A stretch of DNA of 64,000 nucleotides from Anaerolineae bacterium (GTDB lineage: Bacteria; Chloroflexota; Anaerolineae; Aggregatilineales; Phototrophicaceae), in the NCBI GenBank assembly GCA_020849765.1, contig JADLAY010000024.1:186001-250000 (forward strand). The letters are read 5' to 3'. Below, in pieces: positions 18,808-29,048 of this stretch. The position numbers were made by a program, and so were the translations under genes. How positions within the stretch are numbered: the stretch's first letter is position 1; each line of letters begins with the position of its first letter. The notes beneath the pieces are model-generated. The model had not been told where the DNA came from. It was given only the letters and a program-made list of their open reading frames with translations, and searched no databases.

Positions 18808-19824
18808 TTACGCTGCCGCGCGGGCGACGAGTTTGAAGATGCGCGTGTCCTTGGCACCCATGCGGTACTTGTATTCCTCGTTGCCGCGCAGAAAGTCGAA
18901 CTGATGCCGCCCTTTTTCGATGGCATCGCGGATGTTGTAGGCGACGAGGACGATGCCGGGGCTGATGTGGCCGTATTTATCCGGCAGCAGGCCTGAGTTG
19001 TAGACCTGAATGTTATCGGCGTAATCGAAGTTGTAGTAGGTCGCCACGCGGACGCCGTCGGCGACCAGGAAGTTCAACTGGAGCCAGCCGCGCTCGTACA
19101 TGCGGGCGGTCAACTGCTCGAAGAACTGGCGGTTGCGCGGGTCACTGAGGAACTCTTGTTTCGAGGGCTGGCTGGCGGCCATCAGTTCGAGGAAGGCTTC
19201 AAGCTCGGCGTCGATGTTGTGCTCTTCGCCGACGGTGTACCAGGTGAGCGTCTGGGTTTCGCCTTCTGCGCGGCGGATCTTGCGGCGCAGTTCGTGGCGA
19301 TTCTTCTTGTCGAGCTGAGCGAGGTATTCGTCCCACGTCTCCGGCAGATCGATGACCGGACAGACTTCCTGAAATTCGAGCGCAGTCTCGAAGCCGCAGT
19401 TGCCGAGGCGTGCTGCGAAGTGATCCAGGGTCGGCGAGCCTTCTGGGATATTACACAAGTTAATGCGGTCGTAGCGCTCGTGCTGCTCGATCATCTGCGC
19501 GGCGAAGGTTTGCAGCACCGGCTCGATCCAGTCTTTGTCGACGATCAGGTCGACGTAATCCGTCACGTCGACACAGCCAATGCTGCGCACGACGCGTTCG
19601 TCCGGGCGCACCTGGATGAACCAGGGCGCGACGCCGATCAGGTTGTCGTCGCCATCACGGCAGGCGATGACCCAGATCTCATCCGGCTGGTAGGCTTCCA
19701 GCCAGGTGATTTGCCATTCAAAAGTGCTGAAGATACGGTTGGAGTAACTGCGTTCGAGCAGGGCGTTCCATTCGGGTTCGAGTTCGCGTAAAGCGTCAAT
19801 GTTGTCGTATGTGGTCAGGCGCAC
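18808..19824 (-). CDS. BioF2/FemAB-like GNAT acetyltransferase (CelD family)
   Basis: 338 residues. The layout, 'WNALLERSYSNRIFSTFEWQ' near the N-terminus and 'YGHISPGIVLVAYNIRDAIEKG...FDFLRGNEEYKYR' near the C-terminus, is that of the BioF2-like acetyltransferase domain (CelD/BcsL-like), a double-GNAT fold. Members act in polysaccharide or cell-envelope building by acylating sugars or peptides. No signal peptide. It is a single gene; a terminator-bounded ABC ATPase lies upstream on the same strand. The substrate is unknown. Confidence 0.8.
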   Translation of the reverse strand: MRLTTYDNIDALRELEPEWNALLERSYSNRIFSTFEWQITWLEAYQPDEIWVIACRDGDDNLIGVAPWFIQVRPDERVVRSIGCVDVTDYVDLIVDKDWIEPVLQTFAAQMIEQHERYDRINLCNIPEGSPTLDHFAARLGNCGFETALEFQEVCPVIDLPETWDEYLAQLDKKNRHELRRKIRRAEGETQTLTWYTVGEEHNIDAELEAFLELMAASQPSKQEFLSDPRNRQFFEQLTARMYERGWLQLNFLVADGVRVATYYNFDYADNIQVYNSGLLPDKYGHISPGIVLVAYNIRDAIEKGRHQFDFLRGNEEYKYRMGAKDTRIFKLVARAAA

Positions 19825-19989
19825 CAGGATGTTCCTTCACAGGGTTCGTGTGTTCACGGATGGATTATATCAAGGGAAAAGGAACGCACTTGATGAAAGA
19901 AGGATGATAGTTCAGGTGAGTGGAGCTGCGGCTGCCGACCGATCAAACGCGGCGGCAGATATTCGATGTTGACACAATCGTAGCAAATA

Positions 19990-20022
19990 ACAAGGGCCTG
20001 TGATTGGCAGGCCCTTGTTACG
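19990..20022 (-). terminator. Intrinsic terminator of the ABC ATPase gene
   Basis: On the minus strand, AAGGGCCTG-ccaatca-CAGGCCCTT followed by GTTATTTGC, seven bases after the stop codon. The T-rich tail is short, but stem and placement are good. The remaining 165 bases to the acetyltransferase start show no gene. Confidence 0.75.
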
Positions 20023-20029
20023 TCCGAAG

Positions 20030-21175
20030 TTATTTCGCCATAACTGGCGTGGATACTTTTTGTTTGCTTTCGTAGGCGAGCGATAGTTCCGACTGGGCAT
20101 CAAACAGGTGCAGGTTGTCCAGGTTGAGCACGAAGCCCATCCGCTTGCCAACGGAGGCTTTGGTACGCGGATCGGTGCGGGCGATGTACGACTTGCCTTT
20201 GTCCTCCAGGTAGAGGATCATTTCGTTGCCCATCTGCTCGACCACTTCGACATTGGCTTCGACGTCCGCAGGCGTAATACCACTCGGCTTGTAGTCCGCA
20301 TCGTGGATGTCTTCTGGGCGAATGCCGAGAGTCACGCGCTCGTTGTTGGCGGCGTGATAGAGAGCCGCCTTTGATGGCGGCAGCGTCAGGTTGAAGCTGC
20401 CCGTCTCAATTATCATCGCGCCGCCTTCCAGCTTGACCGTGCCGTCGAAGAAGTTCATCGACGGGCTGCCGATGAAACCAGCGACGAACAGATTGCGCGG
20501 GTTGTGATACAGATTGTAGGGCGTATCGACCTGCTGGATTTCACCGGCGCTCATGACGCAAATGCGGGTACCCATCGTCATGGCTTCCACCTGGTCGTGG
20601 GTCACGTAGACGAAGGTCGTGCCGAGGCGCTGGTGCAGCTTGCTGATGAAAGAACGCGCTTCCACGCGCAGCTTGGCGTCCAGGTTCGAGAGCGGCTCAT
20701 CCATCAAGAAGACCTGCGGCTCGCGGACGATGGCGCGGCCCACCGCGACGCGCTGGCGCTGACCACCGGAAAGCTGACGCGGACGCCGGTCGAGCAGGTG
20801 CTCGATGCCGAGGCTCTTGGCCGCCTCACGCACGCGCTGGTCGATGACCTGCTTCGGGGTCTTGCGAAGGCGCAAACCAAAGGCCATATTTTCATAAACA
20901 GTCATATGGGGATAAAGAGCGTAGCTCTGGAACACCATGGCCACATCGCGGTCTTTCGGCGCGATGTTATTGACGACACGATCGCCGATCAGGATTTCAC
21001 CTTCGGTAATTTCTTCCAGACCTGCAAGCATACGCAGGGTGGTCGACTTGCCGCAACCGGAAGGGCCGACGAGCACGAGGAACTCTTTGTCGGGGACTTC
21101 CATGTTGAAATCGCGGACGGCGACGACGTTGCCGGCATAACGCTTATATACATTACGAAAAGTCAGGCTTGCCAC
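20030..21175 (-). CDS. Sugar/glycerol-3-phosphate ABC transporter ATPase, MalK/UgpC/MsmK type
   Basis: 381 residues from a GTG at 21175 (GGAGG seven bases upstream); an ORF start at 21319 would give a meaningless basic leader. Walker A GPSGCGKST, signature LSGGQRQR, Walker B VFLMDEP, switch His in 'YVTHDQVEAM', and a C-terminal TOBE regulatory domain (about 240-381). It energises carbohydrate importers of the CUT1 class, but no permease or binding protein adjoins, so it may be a shared ATPase, as MsmK-type proteins are. Divergent from cinA across 180 bases. Confidence 0.92.
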   Translation of the reverse strand: MASLTFRNVYKRYAGNVVAVRDFNMEVPDKEFLVLVGPSGCGKSTTLRMLAGLEEITEGEILIGDRVVNNIAPKDRDVAMVFQSYALYPHMTVYENMAFGLRLRKTPKQVIDQRVREAAKSLGIEHLLDRRPRQLSGGQRQRVAVGRAIVREPQVFLMDEPLSNLDAKLRVEARSFISKLHQRLGTTFVYVTHDQVEAMTMGTRICVMSAGEIQQVDTPYNLYHNPRNLFVAGFIGSPSMNFFDGTVKLEGGAMIIETGSFNLTLPPSKAALYHAANNERVTLGIRPEDIHDADYKPSGITPADVEANVEVVEQMGNEMILYLEDKGKSYIARTDPRTKASVGKRMGFVLNLDNLHLFDAQSELSLAYESKQKVSTPVMAK

Positions 21176-21354
21176 GAGAATGCCTCCGGAACAGAATAGG
21201 ACGGTTATTGAGGAACAGATTCTAATAGAGCGTCTGTGTAACCTGCACAAAGATATTGCACTGACGCTGATTAAACCATTTGAGCGGATTATAGTGTGCC
21301 TGCACGTATTTGCAAGCAACTCGTTGTAATTCTAATGTAAAAGGGCGTAAATTC

Positions 21355-22578
21355 ATGTCCAGTCAGATTAATGCCGAGATTATAGCGATCGGGACGGAGA
21401 TTCTCCTGGGTGAGATCACCGATACCAACTCGGTCTACCTGGCCCAACAGCTGCGCGGCATCGGCATCAATCTCTATTATATGACGTCTGTCGGCGATAA
21501 CGAGGCAAGAATTGCCGCAGTTATCGAAGATGCGCTGCAACGCGCGCAAGTCGTCATCACCTGCGGCGGCCTAGGGCCGACGGTGGACGATATGACGCGG
21601 CAGGCGGTGGCGCGCGCGACCGGGCGGACGCTGGTGTTTCATCAGGCGCTGCTGGACAAAATCGCCGAGCGCTTTGCGGGCTTCCGCTCACGCATGACCG
21701 ACAACAACAAGCGCCAGGCCTTCCTGCCGGATCAGGCGATCCCGGTCGAGAACCCGGTCGGCACGGCGCCAGCCTTCATCGTCGAGCACGAGGGCCGGGT
21801 GGTCATCAGCCTGCCGGGAGTGCCGCGCGAGATGAAGTACCTGACCGAGCACGCGGTCATCCCGTTTCTGCGCGAGCGCTATGGCCTCGCCATCATTAAG
21901 GCGCACGTGCTGCGGACGGCGGGTCTGGGCGAGAGCACGCTCGACGACCGGTTGGGCAGCGAGATCCTGGAGATGATGAACCCGACGGTTGGGCTGGCGG
22001 CGCATTCGGGCCAGGTGGACGTCCGCATCACGGCCAAAGCCGAAAGCGAGACGGAAGCTGACGCCATGATCGCGGCGGTCGAACTGCGCGTGCGCGAGCG
22101 GATCGGCGACTTCATCTACGGCGCGGATGGCGACACACTGGAAGATGCGCTGGCCGAGGCGCTGAAGGCGCGCGGCTTGCAGCTTGCTATCGTCGAGGCG
22201 GGCGTGCCGGGGTCGATCCGCCAGCGAATGGAGCGCGCAGGTCACGTCGACGAGATCGCCTATGCCGAGCGCTATGCCCACCCCGATGAAGCCGAGCCGG
22301 GCGATGCGCCGCTGCGCATGCGCGCCGAGACGATTGCGCGCCGTCTGGCCAGCGCTGCGCCCGACCGCGTCGGCATCGCCGTGTTGAGCGACCCGACGCG
22401 CGAAGACGACCGCGCGGACAGTGACGAGGGCAGCGCCTTCGCCGTGTGTCTGGGCGATAACGTCCGTTCGCGCGCCTATGGCTTTGGCGGTGCGTCGGAG
22501 ACGGCACAGACGTGGAGCGGCACCTGGGCGCTGAGCATGGCCTGGCAGATGACGCGCGGCGAACGCGGGGCGAGCTAG
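21355..22578 (+). CDS. cinA: CinA-like protein with degenerate amidase domain
   Basis: 407 residues from ATG 21355. The N-terminal MoCF-like domain is well kept ('AEIIAIGTEILLGEITDTN', 'TCGGLGPTVDDMT', 'SLPGVPREM'), which in CinA/COG1058 hydrolyses ADP-ribose. The C-terminal domain aligns by position with the NMN amidase domain, but the active-site motif AESCTGG has become 'VEAGVPG' (about residue 280) and the following conserved block is rewritten. The amidase activity is probably lost. Alone on its strand with a 180-base divergent promoter region. Confidence 0.87.
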   Translation: MSSQINAEIIAIGTEILLGEITDTNSVYLAQQLRGIGINLYYMTSVGDNEARIAAVIEDALQRAQVVITCGGLGPTVDDMTRQAVARATGRTLVFHQALLDKIAERFAGFRSRMTDNNKRQAFLPDQAIPVENPVGTAPAFIVEHEGRVVISLPGVPREMKYLTEHAVIPFLRERYGLAIIKAHVLRTAGLGESTLDDRLGSEILEMMNPTVGLAAHSGQVDVRITAKAESETEADAMIAAVELRVRERIGDFIYGADGDTLEDALAEALKARGLQLAIVEAGVPGSIRQRMERAGHVDEIAYAERYAHPDEAEPGDAPLRMRAETIARRLASAAPDRVGIAVLSDPTREDDRADSDEGSAFAVCLGDNVRSRAYGFGGASETAQTWSGTWALSMAWQMTRGERGAS

Positions 22579-22653
22579 CACATCACCAGGATGAGAACAC
22601 ACGGGGACAACTGACATGTGTATCTTTTCGGATGGATTTGCTTGCTGCCTGCC

Positions 22654-22704
22654 GCCGCTGGCTGAAGCCAAACGGCTGACGAAATCAAGCCCACTAAAGG
22701 GGCT
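22654..22704 (+). repeat. Degenerate double-hairpin element
   Basis: An imperfect stem (gccgctggct/ccaaacggc) and a 5-bp stem (AGCCC/GGGCT) separated by TGACGAAATC. The layout, two hairpins and a short linker, recalls the 4857 repeat family, but the sequences are not alignable with confidence. The surrounding 290-base spacer (22579-22868) has an 83-codon frame from 22616 that I do not regard as a gene. Confidence 0.3.
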
Positions 22705-22868
22705 AGAAAAACCTGGAAGATATTGTGGAGCGCCTTCAGTGCGCTTGATGGATCATAGCCGGGCGTTTCAACGTCCTGCGACGGCGAAAAGGTTCTATGG
22801 TGCTTTGACCAAACCATTCCATAACTCTCTTGTACAGGGCGTTAGGTCAGGGTTGGCGAGGTACTAGG

Positions 22869-23468
22869 ATGGACTTCTCCGCCCGGCTGACCGACATTCT
22901 GAGGACGAAGGATGCTCCGCGCGGGCTGCTGCTGCGGCCCCGGCTGGCGGCGATGCCCTTACCGATGCTGCGCTACGACGATCCGTTTCTGCCGTTCGGC
23001 AAGGAACTACTGGCGGCGACCCGCGATTTGCTCAGCATCGTCGCCTTCGATCTGGCGGCCTACATGGCGCTTGGCGCGGCGGGTGTCGTCGCACTGGAAC
23101 GGACGATCCACTACGCGAGCGCGGGTGGCGACCTGCTGACGGTCTTGCACGGGCCATTCGCCTCGGCGGATTACCTCGTAGCAACGGCGGACAGCGCTTT
23201 CGCCGTCGATGGGCTGACGGTAAGCGATCCGGCGCTGGTTGATGCTTACGCGGCGCAGCACGAGGCGGGCGTTTTCTATGTCACGGACGCGGCGGACTGG
23301 GCTGGCTCACGCCTGTCATTTGCAGGCGGGCACGCTGCGCTGACGGTCGACGCGCAGGACATGCGAATGACGATTTCGCTGGCGGGTGAGGACGTCATCT
23401 ACGCTGGGCATGACGAGGATTTCGCCCAGGTGGCGCGCCAAAGACTAATGGAGATGCAGCGTGATTGA
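22869..23468 (+). CDS. PyrF-like protein (orotidine-phosphate decarboxylase fold) lacking the catalytic motif
   Basis: 199 residues. The stretch 'DPFLPFGKELLAATRDLLSIVAFDLAAYMALGAAGVVALERTI' parallels, step by step, the type-2 OMP decarboxylase pattern in which an Asp-Leu-Val-x-x-(Y/F)-K-P-N segment precedes an 'ALG..GLxALExTI' helix (quoted here in sequence as residues about 38-77). Where the enzyme has its catalytic DAKRGD, this protein has 'VLHGPFAS', so it cannot be an active decarboxylase. The 3' end overlaps the PyrE-like gene by 8 bases. Family call by eye only; a pseudoenzyme with a binding or regulatory role is the simplest reading. Confidence 0.55.
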   Translation: MDFSARLTDILRTKDAPRGLLLRPRLAAMPLPMLRYDDPFLPFGKELLAATRDLLSIVAFDLAAYMALGAAGVVALERTIHYASAGGDLLTVLHGPFASADYLVATADSAFAVDGLTVSDPALVDAYAAQHEAGVFYVTDAADWAGSRLSFAGGHAALTVDAQDMRMTISLAGEDVIYAGHDEDFAQVARQRLMEMQRD

Positions 23469-24060
23469 ACGGACGCACGTGACGACTTTGCTCGGCCTGT
23501 TCGCCGAGACGGGCCTGATCCAGTTCGGGGATTTCGACGCGGGCGACGGCAGGCGGCGCCCGTTCCTGACGCGCTTCGAGCTGCTGGCGTCATACCCGGA
23601 TGTGCTGGCGGCATGCGTCGACGTGGCGGAGAGCGCCATACGCGCGGGTGATTACGTGCGCTTGCTGTGCGACGTATCCGCGCTGCCGTTGGGCACCGCA
23701 CTGGCGCTGCGGACGGGCATCCCGCTCGTCTACAGCCGCGGCGGGCAGCTAGCACCGGTTGACGATCTGGTCGGCGCCTATGACATCGGCCACAAGACGC
23801 TGTTGATCGCGGGGCTGCTTGACGGCGATCCGCTGGCGCAGCCATGGGTGCAGGGCGCGCGGCGCGTGGGCCTGGAGACGGCAAGCGCACTGGGCATCCT
23901 CGACGCGCGCCCGGTGGGCCTGCTGTCGCCTGCCGACGATCACACTGCAGCGCTGTTGAGTCTGAGTGAGGCGGTCGAGGCTTACGCCGCGCAGGGCATC
24001 GTTCCGGCGGGGCAGGCGGCGGCGGTGCGCATGTGGCTCAGCCTTCAGTCGACGCCGTGA
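23461..24060 (+). CDS. PyrE-like protein (orotate phosphoribosyltransferase fold) lacking the PRPP loop
   Basis: 199 residues from a GTG overlapping the previous gene by 8 bases. 'LLGLFAETGLIQFGDF' and 'ASYPDVLAACVDVA' mirror the start of bacterial PyrE; 'LLCDVSALPLGTALALRTGIPLVY' mirrors its 'GIPxAGLPIATAL...PMIY' strand-helix-strand. The RKE motif is replaced by SRGG, and the PRPP-binding loop (VIDDLVTTG type) by 'LLIAGLLDGDPLA'. It is therefore probably not an active transferase. The last 23 bases overlap the convergent GNAT gene. Confidence 0.55.
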   Translation: MIERTHVTTLLGLFAETGLIQFGDFDAGDGRRRPFLTRFELLASYPDVLAACVDVAESAIRAGDYVRLLCDVSALPLGTALALRTGIPLVYSRGGQLAPVDDLVGAYDIGHKTLLIAGLLDGDPLAQPWVQGARRVGLETASALGILDARPVGLLSPADDHTAALLSLSEAVEAYAAQGIVPAGQAAAVRMWLSLQSTP

Positions 24061-24478
24061 ACGTCTTCTTCAGGAAGTAGCGCGTGTGACCCGGCGGTAA
24101 ATCGTCAAGCTGGCCCCAGACGGCATAACCGAGCTTAAGATAAAAATCCAGCACCTGAAAATCCATCGTGTCGACGTGAGCATAGAGGCAGTCGCGGCGG
24201 ATCGCCTCGGCCTCGGCCATGGCGATCATTTGCGTGCCGTAGCCGGAGCCGCGCGTGTTTTCATGCAGCCAGACGATGCTGATGGAAAGCCAGCGCCAGT
24301 AAGTGTTGCCAAGCAAGCCGCCAACGACGGTGCCGCCCTCGTCACGCAAGAAGATGCAGAGCGGCTCGTAGTGATCGTCCGACGCGTGCTGGGCGTTGAA
24401 GGTTTTCAACCCGGCCTCGACGGTACGCATATCGTCAGGGTCGGGGGTGTTGGTCAATTCGAGCTTGAGTGTGGACAT
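24038..24478 (-). CDS. GNAT acetyltransferase, paralogue A
   Basis: 146 residues from the ATG at 24478. The acetyl-CoA loop is 'ENTRGSGYGTQMI' (R/Q-x-x-G-x-G/A type) and the C-terminal 'LDFYLKLGYAVWGQLDDLPPGHTRYFLKK' is characteristic of a small GNAT subgroup often annotated as histone acetyltransferase HPA2-like. A close paralogue with the same ending lies at 26318-26746, on the far side of a protease gene. The substrate is unknown. Confidence 0.82.
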   Translation of the reverse strand: MSTLKLELTNTPDPDDMRTVEAGLKTFNAQHASDDHYEPLCIFLRDEGGTVVGGLLGNTYWRWLSISIVWLHENTRGSGYGTQMIAMAEAEAIRRDCLYAHVDTMDFQVLDFYLKLGYAVWGQLDDLPPGHTRYFLKKTFTASTEG

Positions 24479-24526
24479 GGCTGTCTGCTCCTGATCCGTG
24501 GCGGATTCAGGATAGATCGCGCGCAC

Positions 24527-24557
24527 AAAAAAGGCGACTCACGCAGGAGTCGCCTTG
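24527..24557 (-). terminator. Intrinsic terminator of the trypsin-like protease gene
   Basis: On the minus strand, AAGGCGACTC-ctgcgt-GAGTCGCCTT followed by a T tract (TTTTGTGC). It ends the protease transcript and separates it from GNAT paralogue A. Confidence 0.85.
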
Positions 24558-24592
24558 TGCATTCCTGTGCGCGCATGCGCGCTGCAGGTGGG

Positions 24593-26227
24593 CTAGCCGG
24601 GAGCGATACCCATGTGGAAGACAAGGTTGTAGCGGCCCTGGGTTTCACGCTGGTAGCTCGTCATCAGGAAGTTGAGATAGGTGAATCCGGCATTGGCTGC
24701 CGCCTGTGGATTGATGCTGAGCATCGAGTCGTAGGCGTCGGCGGTGAAACCTCCGCCGCTCAGAGTAAGCCGCGCGCCGTTGAGCGCAATGCCCTGATCC
24801 CAACACAGTTCGGCGTCTCCGGCATCATCGCACTCAATCGCCAGGCCGTCGGTATCGGTGAGCGTGTTGTAGTCGGCGTCGATCAAGCGCATGAGCGGGT
24901 CGAGCGACGACTCTGCGCCGATCATGTAGACGCTCAGCGGTACACCAGAATCGATCAGGCTTGAGTTGAGCATGACCGCGAATGGATCACCCGCATTGTC
25001 GTCACTGCTGACGGCTACGCCCTCGAGGATGAGCAGGAACTCACCGCCGGAGCCTTCGTAGCCACCGACGATCAGATCGATGTCGCCCAGGTCGCCGCCC
25101 GTTTGCGAGAAGTCGATTTGCGGGGTGCCGCGGTTGGCGCGCACGTTGCCGATCCCCGGCAGATTGATGGCGAAGCTGGTCGGGACGCTGCTGTCATCCT
25201 GGCACAGGCCGCTGGAGCGATCCGGGCTGGCTACCACCAGGATCGGGTCGAAGTTGTTCAGGCCGAGGACGGTAGCGGTGTAAGTGAAGCCGCGGGGCAT
25301 GCCAACGACCGTCACGCTGGCGCCGTTGCTGATGACTTCGCCGCTGTCACAGGTGATCGTGACCGGGGGGGCGATGCTGGTTTGCTGGCCCTGGCCTTGA
25401 TTGGGCTCTTCCGTTTGCTGCGGGTTGGCCTGCGACTGGCCCTGGTTCTGATTCTGCATCTGGCTCAGGTTGATGGTCGTGGCCGTGCCAGATTCGATCA
25501 TCGCGAGCAGCGCGCCAAAGGGCAGGATGCCACCCAGGCGCCCGCCGGTGCGTTCCTCACCGAAGACGCGCGTCGGAATACCGATCGGAACACCTTCGCT
25601 GTTGACCGCGAGACCGCCACTGTTGCCGGGCGAGATTTCGGCGTCGGTTGTCAGATTGACGGGCATACGAGTGCCGTTGACCTCGCCGTTTTCGACCGTC
25701 GAGATGGCGCCGCCTGTCAGCGCCAGGTAGCCGCCGCCGATGGTCGGATAGCCGAGAATCCAGATGGTGTCGCCGCGCGCGATGTCGAGCTTGGCGGCAG
25801 CGGCAAGCGGGTCGACGAAGGGCAGATTGATTGAACTGGGCAGGATAACGCCGCCGTTGGCGTTGCGGTTGATCTGCAGGATGGCGAAGTCGGCCTCGTT
25901 GAAGGCGGCGGTGACGGTGGCGAAATAAGTGAGCACGGGCAGCTCGTCAACATCTTCAAGAATCATAATCGCATAATCGTCGCCACCTTCGACCACATGG
26001 CGGTTGGTATAGATGACGCCGGTTCGATCCACGATTGTGCCCGAACCCGTGCTGACCGGTTCTCCGTTCGAGAGCGTGATGATTTGGACCACGCTCTGGC
26101 TCAGCAGATCCATGACGTCAGGGTCCAGGCGCTGGGCGGAAACAATGCTCCCACTAAAGAGAACGACGAGGATGATGAGCACCGCCGCCATTCCCAGTGG
26201 TCGGGGCAAACGCACTCGCAAAAACAT
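24593..26227 (-). CDS. Secreted trypsin-like (S1C/HtrA-related) serine protease with C-terminal beta domains
   Basis: 544 residues. Signal peptide (VLIILVVLFSGSIVSAQ), then a protease domain with triad H77 (TNRHVV), D113 (EADFAI) and S203 (SPGNSGGL). A Gln/Asn-rich linker (about residues 260-290) follows instead of PDZ domains, then beta-rich modules (about 295-540) resembling prepeptidase C-terminal domains. It probably degrades or processes extracytoplasmic proteins. It is flanked on both sides by GNAT paralogues. A second secreted protease of this type is at 40464-42758. Confidence 0.87.
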   Translation of the reverse strand: MFLRVRLPRPLGMAAVLIILVVLFSGSIVSAQRLDPDVMDLLSQSVVQIITLSNGEPVSTGSGTIVDRTGVIYTNRHVVEGGDDYAIMILEDVDELPVLTYFATVTAAFNEADFAILQINRNANGGVILPSSINLPFVDPLAAAAKLDIARGDTIWILGYPTIGGGYLALTGGAISTVENGEVNGTRMPVNLTTDAEISPGNSGGLAVNSEGVPIGIPTRVFGEERTGGRLGGILPFGALLAMIESGTATTINLSQMQNQNQGQSQANPQQTEEPNQGQGQQTSIAPPVTITCDSGEVISNGASVTVVGMPRGFTYTATVLGLNNFDPILVVASPDRSSGLCQDDSSVPTSFAINLPGIGNVRANRGTPQIDFSQTGGDLGDIDLIVGGYEGSGGEFLLILEGVAVSSDDNAGDPFAVMLNSSLIDSGVPLSVYMIGAESSLDPLMRLIDADYNTLTDTDGLAIECDDAGDAELCWDQGIALNGARLTLSGGGFTADAYDSMLSINPQAAANAGFTYLNFLMTSYQRETQGRYNLVFHMGIAPG

Positions 26228-26317
26228 TACTCCTCCTGGTCTTTATTCATAGATGAACGCGGTGGTTACATCCATTGTAAGGGGAGTTTGCGATTTGCGC
26301 ATAAATAATGACGAGGC

Positions 26318-26746
26318 TCAGGACAGCTTCTTCTTGAGGAAGTAGCGCATATAGCCTTCGGGGATGCCGTCGAGCCGACCCCAGACAGTGTAGCCGAGCT
26401 TGTGGTAGAAGTTGAGCGATTGGAAGTCGTAGATGTCGAGGTGGACGTTATCGCAGCCGCGTCGTTTGGCTTCTTCTTCGGCGAGCGCCATCAGCTTTCC
26501 GCCGTAACCCTGGCCGCGCAGATTCTCGCGCACCCACAGGAAGCGGACGTAGAGCCAGCTCCAATAGGTGGCGCCAAGCACGCCGCCGACGATCTCGTCA
26601 TTCTCGTCGCGCATGAGGATGTAAAGCGGCTTGTAATGCTCGTGACCGACAAACTGATCGTTGTACTCGTCGATGCCTTTACGGATGACGTCGCGGTCGC
26701 TGAGTGGTGCGTCGTCCGCCACGGAAAACTTGAAGTCTGCCGCCAT
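26318..26746 (-). CDS. GNAT acetyltransferase, paralogue B
   Basis: 142 residues. 'ENLRGQGYGGKLMALAEEEAKRRGC' contains the acetyl-CoA motif, and 'FYHKLGYTVWGRLDGIPEGYMRYFLKKKL' matches paralogue A (24038-24478) closely. It is separated from the protease gene by 90 bases and transcribed the same way. The repeated arrangement suggests a local duplication around the protease gene. Confidence 0.85.
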   Translation of the reverse strand: MAADFKFSVADDAPLSDRDVIRKGIDEYNDQFVGHEHYKPLYILMRDENDEIVGGVLGATYWSWLYVRFLWVRENLRGQGYGGKLMALAEEEAKRRGCDNVHLDIYDFQSLNFYHKLGYTVWGRLDGIPEGYMRYFLKKKLS

Positions 26747-26769
26747 GATGAATCCCTCCTCGATAAATC

Positions 26770-26858
26770 GTGCTCGGTGCTCGGTACTCAGTGCTCGGTT
26801 GTTGGCCCACGGATCACAATCGTGAAATGGTGACGAGGAACGAGGGGATGAGACATGA
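26770..26858. repeat. Heptamer repeats (GTGCTCG cassette and GTGACGA type)
   Basis: 26770-26797 is the four-unit cassette gtgctcg, gtgctcg, gtactca, gtgctcg; 26830-26858 is gtgacga, ggaacga, ggggatga, gacatga. Both types occur together at 3031-3135 as well. The spacer from GNAT B to lepA (195 bases) holds nothing else that I recognise. Confidence 0.82.
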
Positions 26859-26941
26859 AATCGTAGGATGCCGCTCCACGACGTGCCTCCATCTACCCCA
26901 GATTTCTCCGCGTCCTTTGTATCCTTGTGGCTATGACAACG

Positions 26942-28744
<1,803 letters not shown>

Positions 28745-28808
28745 AGGTGTGTGCTGGCACCATTCGTTGATATTGTGACCTGGACAGCAGTATAGCAGAT
28801 GGGTGGCA

Positions 28809-28878
28809 ATTGGGTATTGGCGGTTGGCAGTTAGCGGCTAGCGATTAGCTTTTAGCCTTTGGCTGTTAGCTTTCGGCT
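28809..28878. repeat. Ten-unit degenerate heptamer array upstream of lepA
   Basis: Ten consecutive heptamers in perfect register: attgggt, attggcg, gttggca, gttagcg, gctagcg, attagct, tttagcc, tttggct, gttagct, ttcggct. The consensus is RTTRGCN. It lies 65 bases upstream of the lepA start and is the longest array of the window. The 304-base spacer 28745-29048 otherwise holds only the octamer array. Confidence 0.88.
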
Positions 28879-28953
28879 TAGGGGGAGGCAGGATGCAATG
28901 ACAGGGCGGGGCGATCCTGTCGCTAGAGATGCTGATCGCGCATAGGGGACAGG

Positions 28954-28985
28954 GCTAATTCGCTAACATGCTAATGTGCTAATCT
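28954..28985. repeat. Four-unit octamer array GCTAATNN
   Basis: gctaattc, gctaacat, gctaatgt, gctaatct in exact 8-base register, followed by gctttt. The same octamer appears as two units at 11381-11396. It lies 63 bases downstream of the IscA-type gene. Confidence 0.85.
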
Positions 28986-29048
28986 GCTTTTGTGTGAATC
29001 AAAACGGGGACGCTGAGCATCCCCGTTGACCTTGCAATGAGCGAAGGA

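Noticed and set aside
22616..22867. An 83-codon frame in the spacer before the PyrF-like gene
   Set aside because: It runs through hairpin-forming repeat sequence, has no convincing ribosome site and no recognisable features.
28809..28985. Possible CRISPR array, because of the regular repeats
   Set aside because: Units are only 7-8 bases and contiguous, without spacers, and no cas genes are near.
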